Origin: Methanobrevibacter sp.
Lineage (GTDB): Archaea > Methanobacteriota > Methanobacteria > Methanobacteriales > Methanobacteriaceae
Direction of reading: 5' to 3'
NCBI RefSeq assembly: GCF_015062985.1
Contig: NZ_SUTI01000010.1
Location: 1-64,000, forward strand
DNA length: 64,000 nt
Below are positions 1 through 8,429 of this stretch, in pieces. The position numbers were made by a program, and so were the translations under genes. Positions within the stretch are counted from its first letter, which is position 1. Every line of letters begins with the position of its first letter. The notes below the pieces were generated by a model. That model was given only the letters and a program-made list of their open reading frames with translations. It did not search any database and had not been told where the DNA came from.

Positions 1-56
1 GGAAGGGCGTAAGACTCCTAATCTTAAGATCGAGGGTTCAAATCCCTCCAAGTCCG
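1..56 (+). tRNA. tRNA-Arg (CCT anticodon), 3' part only
   Basis: The window opens inside a tRNA. An anticodon stem TAAGA/TCTTA encloses the seven-base loop CTCCTAA, which places CCT at the anticodon positions. The T arm GAGGG-TTCAAAT-CCCTC follows, then the acceptor strand CAAGTCC and discriminator G at position 56. No CCA is encoded and a T run follows directly. The 5' half lies before the window. Confidence 0.85.
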
Positions 57-59
57 TTT

Positions 60-1247
60 TTAAAAATTATCCAAAGTAAGTATTTTATCTGATTTTTTCT
101 CTTTAAACTCTTTGTTAAATGATATCTGACCGTATTGTCCCCCTCCCCCAGGAACAATATTGATTGTTTTATTTCTAAATGCTTCAATGGCGCCTGCAAT
201 GCCTGAATCGATTTTCCCAATATCCTCCAAAGGAACATTTATTAAAACATCTATTTCAGTTACGAATTCATCGATTAATTTTTGCCATTTGCACTGAACC
301 GTTTTTGTTGTAACCCCCTTGTCATAAACGCTGGCTATCAATTCTGCCAAAGGCATCAGATGAACATATTCAGGCCTAAAATCAGGATGTTTTGGTTCGG
401 CATAATCAGCAATTTCAGAAATCCGATAATCAACACCCTTTTTAATTGTCCCGCCACAACTGCATTTCATCTTATTTTCCCGAGCAATATCGGGATCAAT
501 TATTTTATAGCATTTTGTGCAAGCGGTCATATGATACTTTCCAAGGTTCGGAACTAAACCGTAATTAGCCATAATCCGCTTATGACCAATTGCATTTTTT
601 ATTGAAGAATATGAAATGTCTTCAAGTTCAATCTGATTAAATTCCCTGCCCAACCTGTGAGGCCATGGGGAATGGGCATCGGAATTTGTGAGAAAAGGAA
701 AATCCTTAAGTTCACTGACAGTATCCGCCATATATGTGTCGGCCGAAAGCCCCAGTTCAACAAAATCCGGCTTTTTTTCGTAGCAGTCATAGATGCTGTC
801 ATATGATTTGTACATTCCTGTCCAAGGAGTGAATGCATGTGCGGGACCAATCATGCAATCATATTCACGCACCATTTCCAAAAGTTCGGCACCGGTGTAT
901 CCTGTTCTTGGCCTCCCATCTGTATTCTTATTCTTTGAAACCAATCGCTCAGACAATTCTCGAGCAATTTCAATATTCGGAATAATAATTACATGATGAA
1001 TCCTATGCTTTGCCTCAACTTCCGTTGTCAAAACAAAATTCATATCATCAGCTGCATAGATTCCATCGCCAATATAAGTTGTGCTTTCTTCAACAATGTC
1101 CAGCCATCCCGGATGAAATGCATCACCAGTTCCTAAAAGATGCAATCCCTTTAATTTGGCTTTAGGAGCCATATTTTTAATTAACATGTCTTTAGAAGAT
1201 GCGGAAGAAAAGCAACTATGAATATGAAAATCAGCATTCACTAACAT
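60..1247 (-). CDS. Endonuclease Q-like PHP-domain DNA repair nuclease
   Basis: This 395-residue protein matches the archaeal PHP-domain family TIGR00375, whose Pyrococcus member EndoQ cuts DNA 5' to uracil, hypoxanthine and abasic sites. Seen: the N-terminal PHP metal motif DFHIHS at residues 6-11, later His and Asp ligands (GPAHAF, TNSDAH), and a Cys zinc site in the second half (ACTKCYK and CSCGG). A glycine-rich stretch PGGGGQYG lies near the C terminus, which ends in LTLDNF, loosely PIP-box-like. It is the last gene of the minus-strand run after the 1270-1830 gene, 22 nt away. Assignment to the EndoQ family is firm; the exact activity is inferred. Confidence 0.8.
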   Translation of the reverse strand: MLVNADFHIHSCFSSASSKDMLIKNMAPKAKLKGLHLLGTGDAFHPGWLDIVEESTTYIGDGIYAADDMNFVLTTEVEAKHRIHHVIIIPNIEIARELSERLVSKNKNTDGRPRTGYTGAELLEMVREYDCMIGPAHAFTPWTGMYKSYDSIYDCYEKKPDFVELGLSADTYMADTVSELKDFPFLTNSDAHSPWPHRLGREFNQIELEDISYSSIKNAIGHKRIMANYGLVPNLGKYHMTACTKCYKIIDPDIARENKMKCSCGGTIKKGVDYRISEIADYAEPKHPDFRPEYVHLMPLAELIASVYDKGVTTKTVQCKWQKLIDEFVTEIDVLINVPLEDIGKIDSGIAGAIEAFRNKTINIVPGGGGQYGQISFNKEFKEKKSDKILTLDNF

Positions 1248-1269
1248 ATATAACTGTTAGAAAATGAAA

Positions 1270-1830
1270 TTATATTAAATTATCCAATAATTTTTTAACA
1301 TCAAAAATAGGCATATTTTCCTTTTTAACAGATAAATCAACACTTAACTTATCTTCATTTACTGTTCCGTTAATATTTTCAAGATTTCTTAAAAAACAAT
1401 TTGTTTTATTTATTAAATCGACCAGCTCATTCTGATTTGTTGGAAAAGTCAGTTTTAAAGTGGGGATATCCAAATCCTCGACAATCTTAACTTCAAGGCT
1501 ATGGGCATTATTACAGGCATTCCCCCCAAACAATATCAAATCATTTAATGCATCATACATCCTTTCACGTTGACGGGGCCTTTTGCCAAGGACAATGGCT
1601 GCATCAGCTCTTTCAACAACCTTTGAAAACAAAAAAAGCCTTCCCCTAACACCGGAAGGAAGTTCACTTGAACAGTATTTATTAATCAGATGATTAAATT
1701 TGAAATTCCCCTCACAAATGTCCATATTGTCATATCTGGAAAAATTTGACGGAGATAAATAACTATGCCCATTTTTTTCAATCAAGGGAATTACAATCAT
1801 TGCCGCATCGGGCACAACTATGACATTCAT
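1270..1830 (-). CDS. Methanogenesis marker protein 5-like (DUF2112-type) protein
   Basis: A 186-residue soluble protein with no signal peptide or membrane helix. It begins MNVIVVPDAAMIVIPLIEK and carries PSGVRGRLFLFSKVVERADA in the middle, which I recall as the signature region of the methanogen-only family 'methanogenesis marker protein 5' (DUF2112). The family's function is unknown. The sequence between residues 85 and 125 (GKRPRQRERMYDALND, FGGNACNNAHSLEVK) looks divergent. It sits 22 nt before the EndoQ-like gene and 30 nt after the PAC2 gene, so it is probably part of the long translation operon. The family call is from memory and moderate at best. Confidence 0.5.
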   Translation of the reverse strand: MNVIVVPDAAMIVIPLIEKNGHSYLSPSNFSRYDNMDICEGNFKFNHLINKYCSSELPSGVRGRLFLFSKVVERADAAIVLGKRPRQRERMYDALNDLILFGGNACNNAHSLEVKIVEDLDIPTLKLTFPTNQNELVDLINKTNCFLRNLENINGTVNEDKLSVDLSVKKENMPIFDVKKLLDNLI

Positions 1831-1860
1831 AAAAAAAAAGTAAAAAAAATATATTGAATT

Positions 1861-2631
1861 TTATCCAATATATCTTAAATCGTCTGCATTTCCTGCATTA
1901 GCTCTGTTAATCAAGTCTTGTTCCATTTGTTGAGCTTTAGCAATCATTTGCCTGGTTTCTTCAGCTCTTTCATCTAACTTATCAATATTAATTTCAAAAT
2001 TAAGCAATAAGGATAATTTTTTCAGGATAGCTTCAGCGGATTCGGCATCAATGAAATAACCTGGAGTTTCACCCATAAGACAAGTTCCGGAAATTCCTTG
2101 ACGAAGTCCTAAACCTAAAAATAGTCCAGAAGCTCCGACAATTCCACCATCATTTGACCTGATTTCGATTTCAGCTTCTTTTAGCAATTCAATATTAGCT
2201 TCATCGGTAGCAGCACCATAAACTTTAGGCTCTTCTACAGGTTGCGGGATAGCCATCCCACCAAGTGTGTAAATTCTATCAATATTATAACCTTTAACAA
2301 ATTCTAAAATGTCTTTGCACATCAAATATTGACCTTCTGGAGATAATGCCTGAGTATTACCCACAAGAATAATTAAATCCAAATTGTCTTCACCAACATC
2401 CCTTAAGTAATATAACTCATTGAGCATGTTTTCAATAATTCCCTCATCCTTTATAAGGACTTGAGGCGGAAAGGTTGGAGAATATATTTCGGCAAATTTG
2501 GTTGCTCCCAATTCGTCGATCATATGATCCGCAGCTAACTTACCAACATGTCCAAGACCAGGTAATGCTTCAATGAAAATAGGATTTTCGAGTTCAACTT
2601 CTTCTAAAATAGTAATTTCTGCAGCATTCAA
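1861..2631 (-). CDS. PAC2-family proteasome assembly chaperone
   Basis: This 256-residue protein belongs to the PAC2 family (COG1938), archaeal homologues of proteasome assembly chaperones that bind C-terminal HbYX tails. Seen: the family opening region PIFIEALPGLGHVGKLAADH at residues 17-36, the central TLGGMAIPQPVEEPKVYGAA, and GIVGASGLFLGLGLRQGISG. The C terminus is a charged helix. The start is TTG at 2631, chosen because GGAG lies 8 nt upstream, inside the end of nop10. The order aIF2alpha-nop10-PAC2 is widely conserved in Archaea and supports the call. Confidence 0.88.
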   Translation of the reverse strand: MNAAEITILEEVELENPIFIEALPGLGHVGKLAADHMIDELGATKFAEIYSPTFPPQVLIKDEGIIENMLNELYYLRDVGEDNLDLIILVGNTQALSPEGQYLMCKDILEFVKGYNIDRIYTLGGMAIPQPVEEPKVYGAATDEANIELLKEAEIEIRSNDGGIVGASGLFLGLGLRQGISGTCLMGETPGYFIDAESAEAILKKLSLLLNFEINIDKLDERAEETRQMIAKAQQMEQDLINRANAGNADDLRYIG

Positions 2632-2636
2632 TGTGA

Positions 2637-2804
2637 TTACTCCTTCATTGATTCTTTTTTCAGTATACGACGATATTTCCCGTATTTATCCTCAACAGAA
2701 AATTTGGGAGGATAAATTACTTTAAGTTTCCCGCCACATTTTGGGCAGGCATCCTTTAAAGTATAAATCCCACATTCCGGACATTTATTCATTTTCATAT
2801 TCAT
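2637..2804 (-). CDS. nop10: Ribosome biogenesis protein Nop10
   Basis: A 51- to 55-residue protein read directly from the sequence. It has the Nop10 zinc ribbon CPECGIYTLKDACPKCGG followed by the basic PPKFSVEDKYGKYRR segment. Nop10 is a core protein of H/ACA small ribonucleoprotein particles, which guide rRNA pseudouridylation, and it contacts the Cbf5 catalytic subunit. Three in-frame ATGs exist (2804, 2798, 2792); the last two give the N termini usual for the family. It overlaps slightly with the end of aIF2alpha, and its 3' end holds the ribosome binding site of the PAC2 gene. The identity is secure; only the start is uncertain. Confidence 0.9.
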   Translation of the reverse strand: MNMKMNKCPECGIYTLKDACPKCGGKLKVIYPPKFSVEDKYGKYRRILKKESMKE

Positions 2805-2814
2805 AAGAATCTAA

Positions 2815-3609
2815 TTAATCTAACTCTCTTAGGAAAGAACCGTTACCATCAGATTCTTCAACAACTGCAATACATCTATCAGCTGCTGCTTTAAGAGCCT
2901 TTTCAGCCAATATATAATCAGTAGATTTTACAGTTATTCTGTATCTAGGTGCTCCAACACATTGGACTTTGATTTCTTCTTCATCATCACCGTTATCTTC
3001 GGCAGCCTTAAGGGCGGCAATAATAATTTCAACCCCATTTGGCACGAAGGTTTCTATATCAACATAACCGCTGATATGAACTTCCGGAGGAGTGATGTTC
3101 TTCTTAGCTACTTCAGTAATAGCATCGGCCCAATCTTGAGGAATGCCTTCTTCAGTAAGAGATTCAGCACCTTCATCAGAAGCTGTTTCAAAAGCACCAT
3201 AAACATCACCAAAGATGTCCATGAGTTCATAACCAACTTCATCATAAGCCTCATCCAAACTTTTATCTAATGATTTTGCAGATAATTCTAAGAATTTTTC
3301 AGCTTTCTGTTCAATTTTCCAATGTTGGATTTTTTTAGTTCTTTGGTCTTCACGGATTCTTTTTAAGGAAGCATCAACATGCCCCTTTTTAGGATTAACT
3401 CTGAGAACACGACAAACGATTTTCTGGTTTTCCCTTACATGATCTCTGATGTTTTTTACCCAACCAGAAGATACTTCAGAAATATGAATAAAAGCTTCTT
3501 TGCCCTGATATTCTTCTAATTTAGCAAAAGCCCCATAATTAAGAACTTTGTAAACAGTACCGACAATAAGTTCTCCTTCATCAGGCCATTCTTGACTTTT
3601 TCTTACCAT
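2815..3609 (-). CDS. eif2a: Translation initiation factor aIF2, alpha subunit
   Basis: At 264 residues this has the normal length of archaeal aIF2-alpha, one of three subunits of the factor that brings initiator Met-tRNA to the ribosome. An S1 RNA-binding domain fills residues 10-85 (GELIVGTVYKVLNYGAFAKL, then AFIHISEV and VDASLKRI). A helical domain follows, and the C-terminal alpha/beta domain contains EVHISGYVDIETFVPNGVEI and YRITVKSTDY. The start ATG has GGTGAGAGT in front of it. It follows the S27e gene by about 60 nt in the same operon. Confidence 0.96.
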   Translation of the reverse strand: MVRKSQEWPDEGELIVGTVYKVLNYGAFAKLEEYQGKEAFIHISEVSSGWVKNIRDHVRENQKIVCRVLRVNPKKGHVDASLKRIREDQRTKKIQHWKIEQKAEKFLELSAKSLDKSLDEAYDEVGYELMDIFGDVYGAFETASDEGAESLTEEGIPQDWADAITEVAKKNITPPEVHISGYVDIETFVPNGVEIIIAALKAAEDNGDDEEEIKVQCVGAPRYRITVKSTDYILAEKALKAAADRCIAVVEESDGNGSFLRELD

Positions 3610-3671
3610 ACTCTCACCAACATTAATAAAAAATATAAAAAATAGTAAAAAATAAGTTAAAAACTAGGAAT

Positions 3672-3851
3672 CTAGTTTAAAACTTTTTCAATGTGTGCTG
3701 TGATTTTAGCTTTTGCACCACGAGATTTAACGAGTGTTTTACCACAGATGATACATTTTACATCAGATGCTGCACGATCAAAAATCACTTGTTCATTATC
3801 ACAATCTAAACATTTAACTTTTAAAAAGTTTCCTCTACCTTTACTAACCAT
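3672..3851 (-). CDS. rps27e: 30S ribosomal protein S27e
   Basis: A 59-residue protein read from the minus strand. It begins MVSKGRGNFLKVKCLDCDNE and has the S27e zinc finger with two Cys pairs, CLDC (residues 14-17) and CIIC (33-36), followed by the basic tail SRGAKAKITAHIEKVLN. This is the family's usual archaeal length. A GGTGGTAAC ribosome binding site precedes the ATG, and only 8 nt separate it from the end of L44e, so the two are co-transcribed and probably translationally coupled. Confidence 0.95.
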   Translation of the reverse strand: MVSKGRGNFLKVKCLDCDNEQVIFDRAASDVKCIICGKTLVKSRGAKAKITAHIEKVLN

Positions 3852-3859
3852 GTTACCAC

Positions 3860-4138
3860 CTATTTAGCTACAAATTCAGGTTTTCCTGTTCTGAAAGATT
3901 GTTTAATGTGAGATTTACCACATTCTTTACATTTAAGTCTTAAATCCAATTTTTTAACTGGTTTATTTCCAGCAGGTAAAGGCCTTGGGTAACCTCTATA
4001 TCCAGCAGTTACACGTCTAAATTGTCTTTGTCCCCAGGTTAATTCACTAGCTTTTTTCTTTTTAGCAGTGTGCACTTCGTGAATTGTGTGTCTTTTACAG
4101 TGAGGACAGTATGTTCTTTTTTCTTTTGGTATTTTCAT
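3860..4138 (-). CDS. rpl44e: 50S ribosomal protein L44e
   Basis: This 92-residue protein has all marks of L44e: MKIPKEKRTYCPHCKRHTIH at the start with the first Cys pair, the central QRQFRRVTAGYRGYPRPLP, and a second Cys pair in LKCKECGKSHIKQSF. It binds the large subunit near the E site. It is the first gene of the L44e-S27e-aIF2alpha-Nop10-PAC2 operon. GGTGAAAAT precedes the start, and a TATA-like GATATAAATT lies about 60 nt upstream on the minus strand. Confidence 0.96.
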   Translation of the reverse strand: MKIPKEKRTYCPHCKRHTIHEVHTAKKKKASELTWGQRQFRRVTAGYRGYPRPLPAGNKPVKKLDLRLKCKECGKSHIKQSFRTGKPEFVAK

Positions 4139-4355
4139 ATTTTCACCGTAATTAATAAATCATTGTAAATCTATTAGTGAATTTATCTAAACTCAATTTA
4201 TATCAAAAAACGTAGAGATTGAAACTGCATTGTAACGCATCAAGTCTACATACAGCAAAAATCCAAATTATAATAAAATATAATTTTTTATTATCACAAA
4301 TAGATACATCAAATATATTTATTTATCAAGTTATTTAAAGGTAATGGAAAAATAG
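4139..4355. promoter_or_regulatory. Intergenic promoter region of the L44e operon with a potential stem-loop
   Basis: The 217-nt gap between the GINS gene and L44e is AT-rich, with TATA-like elements on the minus strand (GATATAAATT near 4187-4203). A less AT-rich patch at 4212-4249 can fold: GTAGA pairs with TCTAC, TTGA with TCAA and TGC with GCA around an eight-base loop. No start codon or ORF of note is present. I cannot say whether the patch is transcribed. Confidence 0.4.
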
Positions 4356-5225
4356 CTATATTTTTACTTGGCGCCCCTTACGATTTTTGAAAAATATTTT
4401 TGCATTAATCAATGGTAAAGTCACCAAATCCTGAGGCCTGAAAGGACCATATACCTTTTCATCCACCCCAACAATAGGTCCCACATCATCAAATACAAGC
4501 ATAGTAACCAGCTGAGTATCCTTAGCAATTCTTTTAGATTCCAGATCATAGAACTCATCCTGGTCATCCAAAACATTAGGATTTTCTTCAATATCATGAG
4601 GTTTCTGCGGAATCTCTTTTTGAACATTGGAAGTATCTTGAGATTTGGCAATCTGTTTTTCAATAGGCTGCCTAGGTTCCTCTTTGATAGGTTTTGCCTT
4701 TTTTATTTCCTCCAGTCTGTTCAATACCTCATCATCACTTTCTTTGGCCGGACTGGAAGTCAAAGTATTGGTTTGAGTTTCCTTAGGCTTGATGATAGGT
4801 GTTTTGACATCTCCCTTTTCCTCCTCATCAGAGAGCTTATCCAAGGAGATTTCATTCCTATGATTTTTCAAGGTATCAATCAATGAAAAATAAAATTTTT
4901 CCTCTTCAGGGGTCAAATTTAAAGGTGTAGTATCAACCAGATCAAACTTAGGCTTACCAGTGAACAAATGATAGGACCTGTGGATATTTACCACTGCAGC
5001 CTCAGAAATCTTTTTTTCACGCCTTTCACAAATTTCGGTTGCGATAATCTGAGCCTGCTTAAGCATTCCAGAAACATTTGAAAATGGATCCCTCATTGCC
5101 TCTTCTTTAAGCTCATCTATGTATTGCTGAAGTATAGAATAGAAATTATCTTCTACACGAGCTAATGTAGCGTTATTACGTTCTTTTTTCTGAATTTTAC
5201 GCAATTCCTGATAAAATTGATCCAC
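4356..5225 (-). CDS. gins51: GINS complex subunit (Gins51/Sld5-like)
   Basis: A 289-residue DNA replication protein. Residues 1-100 form the helical GINS A domain (KERNNATLARVEDNFYSILQ, IATEICERREKKISEAAVVN). Residues 120-225 are a long charged, Pro-rich and probably disordered linker. The last 60 residues are the small beta B domain, with LVTMLVFDDVGPIVGVDEKV, YGPFRPQDLVTLP and INAKIFFKNRKG. The A-then-B order is that of Gins51, which joins MCM and RecJ/Cdc45 in the archaeal replicative helicase. It lies 54 nt after PCNA on the same strand, fitting a replication operon. Confidence 0.85.
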   Translation of the reverse strand: MDQFYQELRKIQKKERNNATLARVEDNFYSILQQYIDELKEEAMRDPFSNVSGMLKQAQIIATEICERREKKISEAAVVNIHRSYHLFTGKPKFDLVDTTPLNLTPEEEKFYFSLIDTLKNHRNEISLDKLSDEEEKGDVKTPIIKPKETQTNTLTSSPAKESDDEVLNRLEEIKKAKPIKEEPRQPIEKQIAKSQDTSNVQKEIPQKPHDIEENPNVLDDQDEFYDLESKRIAKDTQLVTMLVFDDVGPIVGVDEKVYGPFRPQDLVTLPLINAKIFFKNRKGRQVKI

Positions 5226-5279
5226 TTAATACCATCTCTAAAATCTTTTAAAAATAAAAAAAAGTTAAAACAAATGAAA

Positions 5280-6014
5280 TTATTCATCTGTTTCTAATCT
5301 AGGAGCAAGCAAGAAACTGAGCTTACCGTCACCGGTGACCATGTTAAGGGTTAAACTTAACGGCATGTCAGTACCTAAACTAATTTCGGCTTCCTCTGAA
5401 AATTTATCTGCTTTAAGCATTTCTCTAATCTTGTCTAATGAGAATAAAGATTTTGCATGTTCTTGAATATTTTCACCATGGAGATACTTAATGCTTGCAT
5501 CACCAAATTCACCATCTGCGGATGCAATAAAGTAATCCTCATCGACCTGCAAAGCAATCTTGTCTGAAAAGATATCAATATCGTTGATACAGTCTTTTAA
5601 GATTGAGAAACGAACTTTGAAATTTGTCGGATGATCGATTTGAGGTGGAACTGGGTTATCATATTCCATATCAATCAATCTGATTTTGAAAGTTCTTGTA
5701 GCGTCGCCTTCAAAGGTAATTATGAAATTGCCTTCATCAACAGACATCAATACTCTGTCCTGTGATTTAGCCCTTTTAAGAACTCTCATAAATTCATCAG
5801 TATCAATGTTAATTTTTTCAGGAACATCACAAATATATTCATCAAATAAACTAGATTTAAGTTCTAAATGAACGAAAGTTATGTGACTGCGGTCTAAGGC
5901 ATCTAATCTCATACCTTCACTGTCAGTTTGAATCTGTACTTCATCAACAATGGATGAAATAGCGTCAAAACTGGTTTTTAGTATACTAGAATCACTTAAT
6001 TCTGCTTTAAACAT
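5280..6014 (-). CDS. pcn: DNA polymerase sliding clamp PCNA
   Basis: A 244-residue clamp protein of normal PCNA length. Seen: the N-terminal MFKAELSDSSILKTSFDAIS, LDALDRSHITFVHLELKSS with the usual D-x-S-H-hydrophobic pattern, the DRVLMSVDEGNFIITFEGDA strand region, and a C terminus ending in LSFLLAPRLETDE, the PAPR-type element here as LAPR. PCNA forms a trimeric ring that tethers polymerases, RFC and repair enzymes. The start ATG has AGAGGATTATCT upstream. It leads the pcn-gins51 pair and is divergent from the DGC-domain gene. Confidence 0.96.
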   Translation of the reverse strand: MFKAELSDSSILKTSFDAISSIVDEVQIQTDSEGMRLDALDRSHITFVHLELKSSLFDEYICDVPEKINIDTDEFMRVLKRAKSQDRVLMSVDEGNFIITFEGDATRTFKIRLIDMEYDNPVPPQIDHPTNFKVRFSILKDCINDIDIFSDKIALQVDEDYFIASADGEFGDASIKYLHGENIQEHAKSLFSLDKIREMLKADKFSEEAEISLGTDMPLSLTLNMVTGDGKLSFLLAPRLETDE

Positions 6015-6115
6015 AGATAATCCTCTTATTAATAATGTATTTATATTTGTTTTTTATATATTATAAGTTTATCTTTTCATATAAATTTAAATAGTAACCA
6101 TACCATAGAGTACTC

Positions 6116-6487
6116 ATGGATGAAAAAATTGCACTTGCTCCCTGCAACGGAATGAGCGCCAATGGATTAGTATGCCGCGTTGCAGTAGGAGATATCAAAA
6201 AAGAAAATGAAAATATAATATCTATCTGCATGGGCTCCACTTCAGCAGACATTGAAAATAAAAACACACCGATGCTTAAAAAATACCCTATAATAGCTGT
6301 TAACGGCTGTAAAAATAACTGCGTCAATACAATTTTAGAAAACAAGGGAGTGGATGTGTTCAAAACCATTAATGCAGCTGATGTTTTGGAAAATTATAGC
6401 GTCTGTGCAAATGACCCTTTCAGATTAGATGATGAAGCTGAGGAATGTGTAAAAATAATTAAAAAAGAGTTGGAAAACTCTTTATAA
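6116..6487 (+). CDS. DGC-domain putative zinc-binding protein
   Basis: A 123-residue cysteine-rich protein of the DGC family (PF08859), named for conserved Cys positions thought to bind zinc. Seen: APCNGMSANGLVCRVAVGD at residues 8-26, ICMGSTSAD, and AVNGCKNNCVNTILENKGV. No signal peptide or membrane helix. A TATA-like TTTAAATAG ends about 20 nt before the ATG and no Shine-Dalgarno is visible, so the message is probably leaderless. It stands alone, divergent from pcn, and its stop overlaps that of trpA on the other strand. Function is unknown. Confidence 0.75.
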   Translation: MDEKIALAPCNGMSANGLVCRVAVGDIKKENENIISICMGSTSADIENKNTPMLKKYPIIAVNGCKNNCVNTILENKGVDVFKTINAADVLENYSVCANDPFRLDDEAEECVKIIKKELENSL

Positions 6488-7252
6488 ACATGCATTCTTC
6501 ATGCTTGAGACATATTCTTTTAAAGCATCACCGGCATCTTCACCATGCTCTTCAATTATTTTTACAATTGCACTTCCGACAATAACGCCGTCAGCGATTT
6601 TAGAAATGTCTGAAGCCTGTTCTGGAGTGTTAATACCAAAACCTACTGCCAATGGCAGATCTGTCACTTCACGAATGTCTGATAAAATTGCATTCAAATC
6701 CGTTTTGATTTCGGCACGCATACCTGTGACTCCCAAGGAGGAAACAACATATATGAATCCTGTTGCCTCACTGGCAATCATCTTAATTCTTTCACTGGAA
6801 GTCGGAGCGATTAGGGATATGACATCAACACCGTTTGATTTGGCAATGTCTGAAATTTCATTTTTCTCTTCATAAGGCAAGTCAGGAGATATTATTCCAT
6901 CAATTCCCAATTCAGCACATCTTTTGAAGAACTTTTCATATCCGTAAAAGAATACCGGATTGATATAAGTTAAAAATACCAATGGAATATCTGTTTTTTC
7001 ACGAACTCTTGCCACAATATCAAACACATCATCAGTAGTGGTGTTATGTTTCAATGCCCTTACATTTGCATCCTGAATTACAACCCCTTCAGCCATCGGA
7101 TCTGAAAATGGAATTCCAATTTCAATCAGATCGCATCCGGCCTCTTCCATAGCCAAAATATATTCTACAGTCTTATCTACTGTTGGGTCGCCTGCTGTTA
7201 AAAATCCTATAAATGCAGTTCCATTCTTGAATGCATTAGGTATCTTACTCAT
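6482..7252 (-). CDS. trpA: Tryptophan synthase alpha chain
   Basis: A 256-residue TIM barrel that splits indole-3-glycerol phosphate to indole and glyceraldehyde 3-phosphate, the next-to-last step of tryptophan synthesis. The catalytic Glu lies in CDLIEIGIPFSDPMAEG (about residues 35-51) and the catalytic Asp in IISPDLPYEE. The phosphate-binding GFGINTPEQ and DGVIVGSAIV are also present. It ends the trpEGDCFBA operon and overlaps trpB by 8 nt, matching the tight coupling of the two chains in the alpha2-beta2 enzyme. Confidence 0.97.
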   Translation of the reverse strand: MSKIPNAFKNGTAFIGFLTAGDPTVDKTVEYILAMEEAGCDLIEIGIPFSDPMAEGVVIQDANVRALKHNTTTDDVFDIVARVREKTDIPLVFLTYINPVFFYGYEKFFKRCAELGIDGIISPDLPYEEKNEISDIAKSNGVDVISLIAPTSSERIKMIASEATGFIYVVSSLGVTGMRAEIKTDLNAILSDIREVTDLPLAVGFGINTPEQASDISKIADGVIVGSAIVKIIEEHGEDAGDALKEYVSSMKNACL

Positions 7253-8429
7253 TTAAATCAACTCCTCTGTATTCAGCAATTGATCTTACGTCCTTATCTC
7301 CCCTACCTGAAAGACAAATCATTATTATTTCATCCTTATCCATTTCAGGAGCCAATTTCATTGCATAAGCAACTGCGTGTGCACTTTCAATAGCTGGGAT
7401 GATTCCTTCCATTTTTGAGAGGTATTCGAATGCTTCCACCGCTTCCTCATCAGTGACAGGAACATATTCCGCTCTTCCACAGTCCCTCAGATAAGCATGT
7501 TCAGGACCTACACCAGGATAGTCAAGGCCTGCTGAAACTGAATAAACAGGGGCAATCTGACCGTAATCACCCTGGTTGAAAATTGATTTCATCCCATGGA
7601 ATATTCCAATTTTGCCGTTGGTCAATGCAGCCGCATTATATGGAGTGTCAACACCTTTTCCTCCAGCTTCACAGCCGATTAATTTAACCTCTTCATCTTC
7701 AATGAAATTATAAAATGCTCCCATTGCATTACTGCCACCTCCAACACAGGCAATTACTGCATTTGGCAATTTTCCTTCTTTTTCCAGAAACTGCTCTCGT
7801 GCCTCTGCACTGATAACTGATTGGAAATCACGGACAATCATCGGAAATGGATGAGGTCCCATTGTAGAGCCTATTACATAATTGGTATCATGAACGCGTG
7901 CAATCCAATCTCTGAAAGCATCATTTACCGCGTCCTTTAATGTTTTTGTACCTGATTTAACTGTATGAACCTTAGCTCCCAACAATTCCATCCTATAAAC
8001 GTTCAATGCTTGCCTTTTGGTATCGACTTCCCCCATGAACACTTCACATTCCATGTCCAAAAGTGCTGCCGCAGTGGCGGTTGCCACCCCATGCTGGCCC
8101 GCACCTGTTTCGGCAATGACCCTTGTCTTTCCCATTTTTTTAGCAAGCAGAACCTGGCCAAGAACATTGTTAATCTTGTGAGCTCCTGTATGATTCAGGT
8201 CTTCACGTTTCAAGTAAATCTTAGCTCCGCCAAGGTCTTCTGTCATTCGTTTAGCGTAATACAATAGGGACGGCCTTCCAGCATATTCTTTCAATAATGT
8301 ATTGAGCTCATTTACAAATTCCGGATCATTCATATAATGATAATATTGCTCTTCCAAATAGAGCAGCTCATTCATTAATGTTTCAGATATGTACTGACCA
8401 CCATACTCACCATATCTCCCATTATTCAA
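7245..8429 (-). CDS. trpB: Tryptophan synthase beta chain
   Basis: This 394-residue PLP enzyme joins indole and serine to tryptophan. The PLP lysine is in LNHTGAHKINNVLGQVLLAK, the phosphate-binding loop is CVGGGSNAMGAF, and ETGAGQHGVATATAAA is the substrate loop. Length and motifs are those of the main TrpB1 type that pairs with TrpA, not the longer TrpB2. It overlaps trpF by 4 nt and trpA by 8 nt. Confidence 0.97.
   Translation of the reverse strand: MNNGRYGEYGGQYISETLMNELLYLEEQYYHYMNDPEFVNELNTLLKEYAGRPSLLYYAKRMTEDLGGAKIYLKREDLNHTGAHKINNVLGQVLLAKKMGKTRVIAETGAGQHGVATATAAALLDMECEVFMGEVDTKRQALNVYRMELLGAKVHTVKSGTKTLKDAVNDAFRDWIARVHDTNYVIGSTMGPHPFPMIVRDFQSVISAEAREQFLEKEGKLPNAVIACVGGGSNAMGAFYNFIEDEEVKLIGCEAGGKGVDTPYNAAALTNGKIGIFHGMKSIFNQGDYGQIAPVYSVSAGLDYPGVGPEHAYLRDCGRAEYVPVTDEEAVEAFEYLSKMEGIIPAIESAHAVAYAMKLAPEMDKDEIIMICLSGRGDKDVRSIAEYRGVDLNE

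Noticed and set aside
4218..4225. ATTGAAAC, the typical 3' end of many archaeal CRISPR repeats
   Set aside because: It occurs once, with no repeated unit or spacer pattern around it; no CRISPR array or cas gene is in the window.
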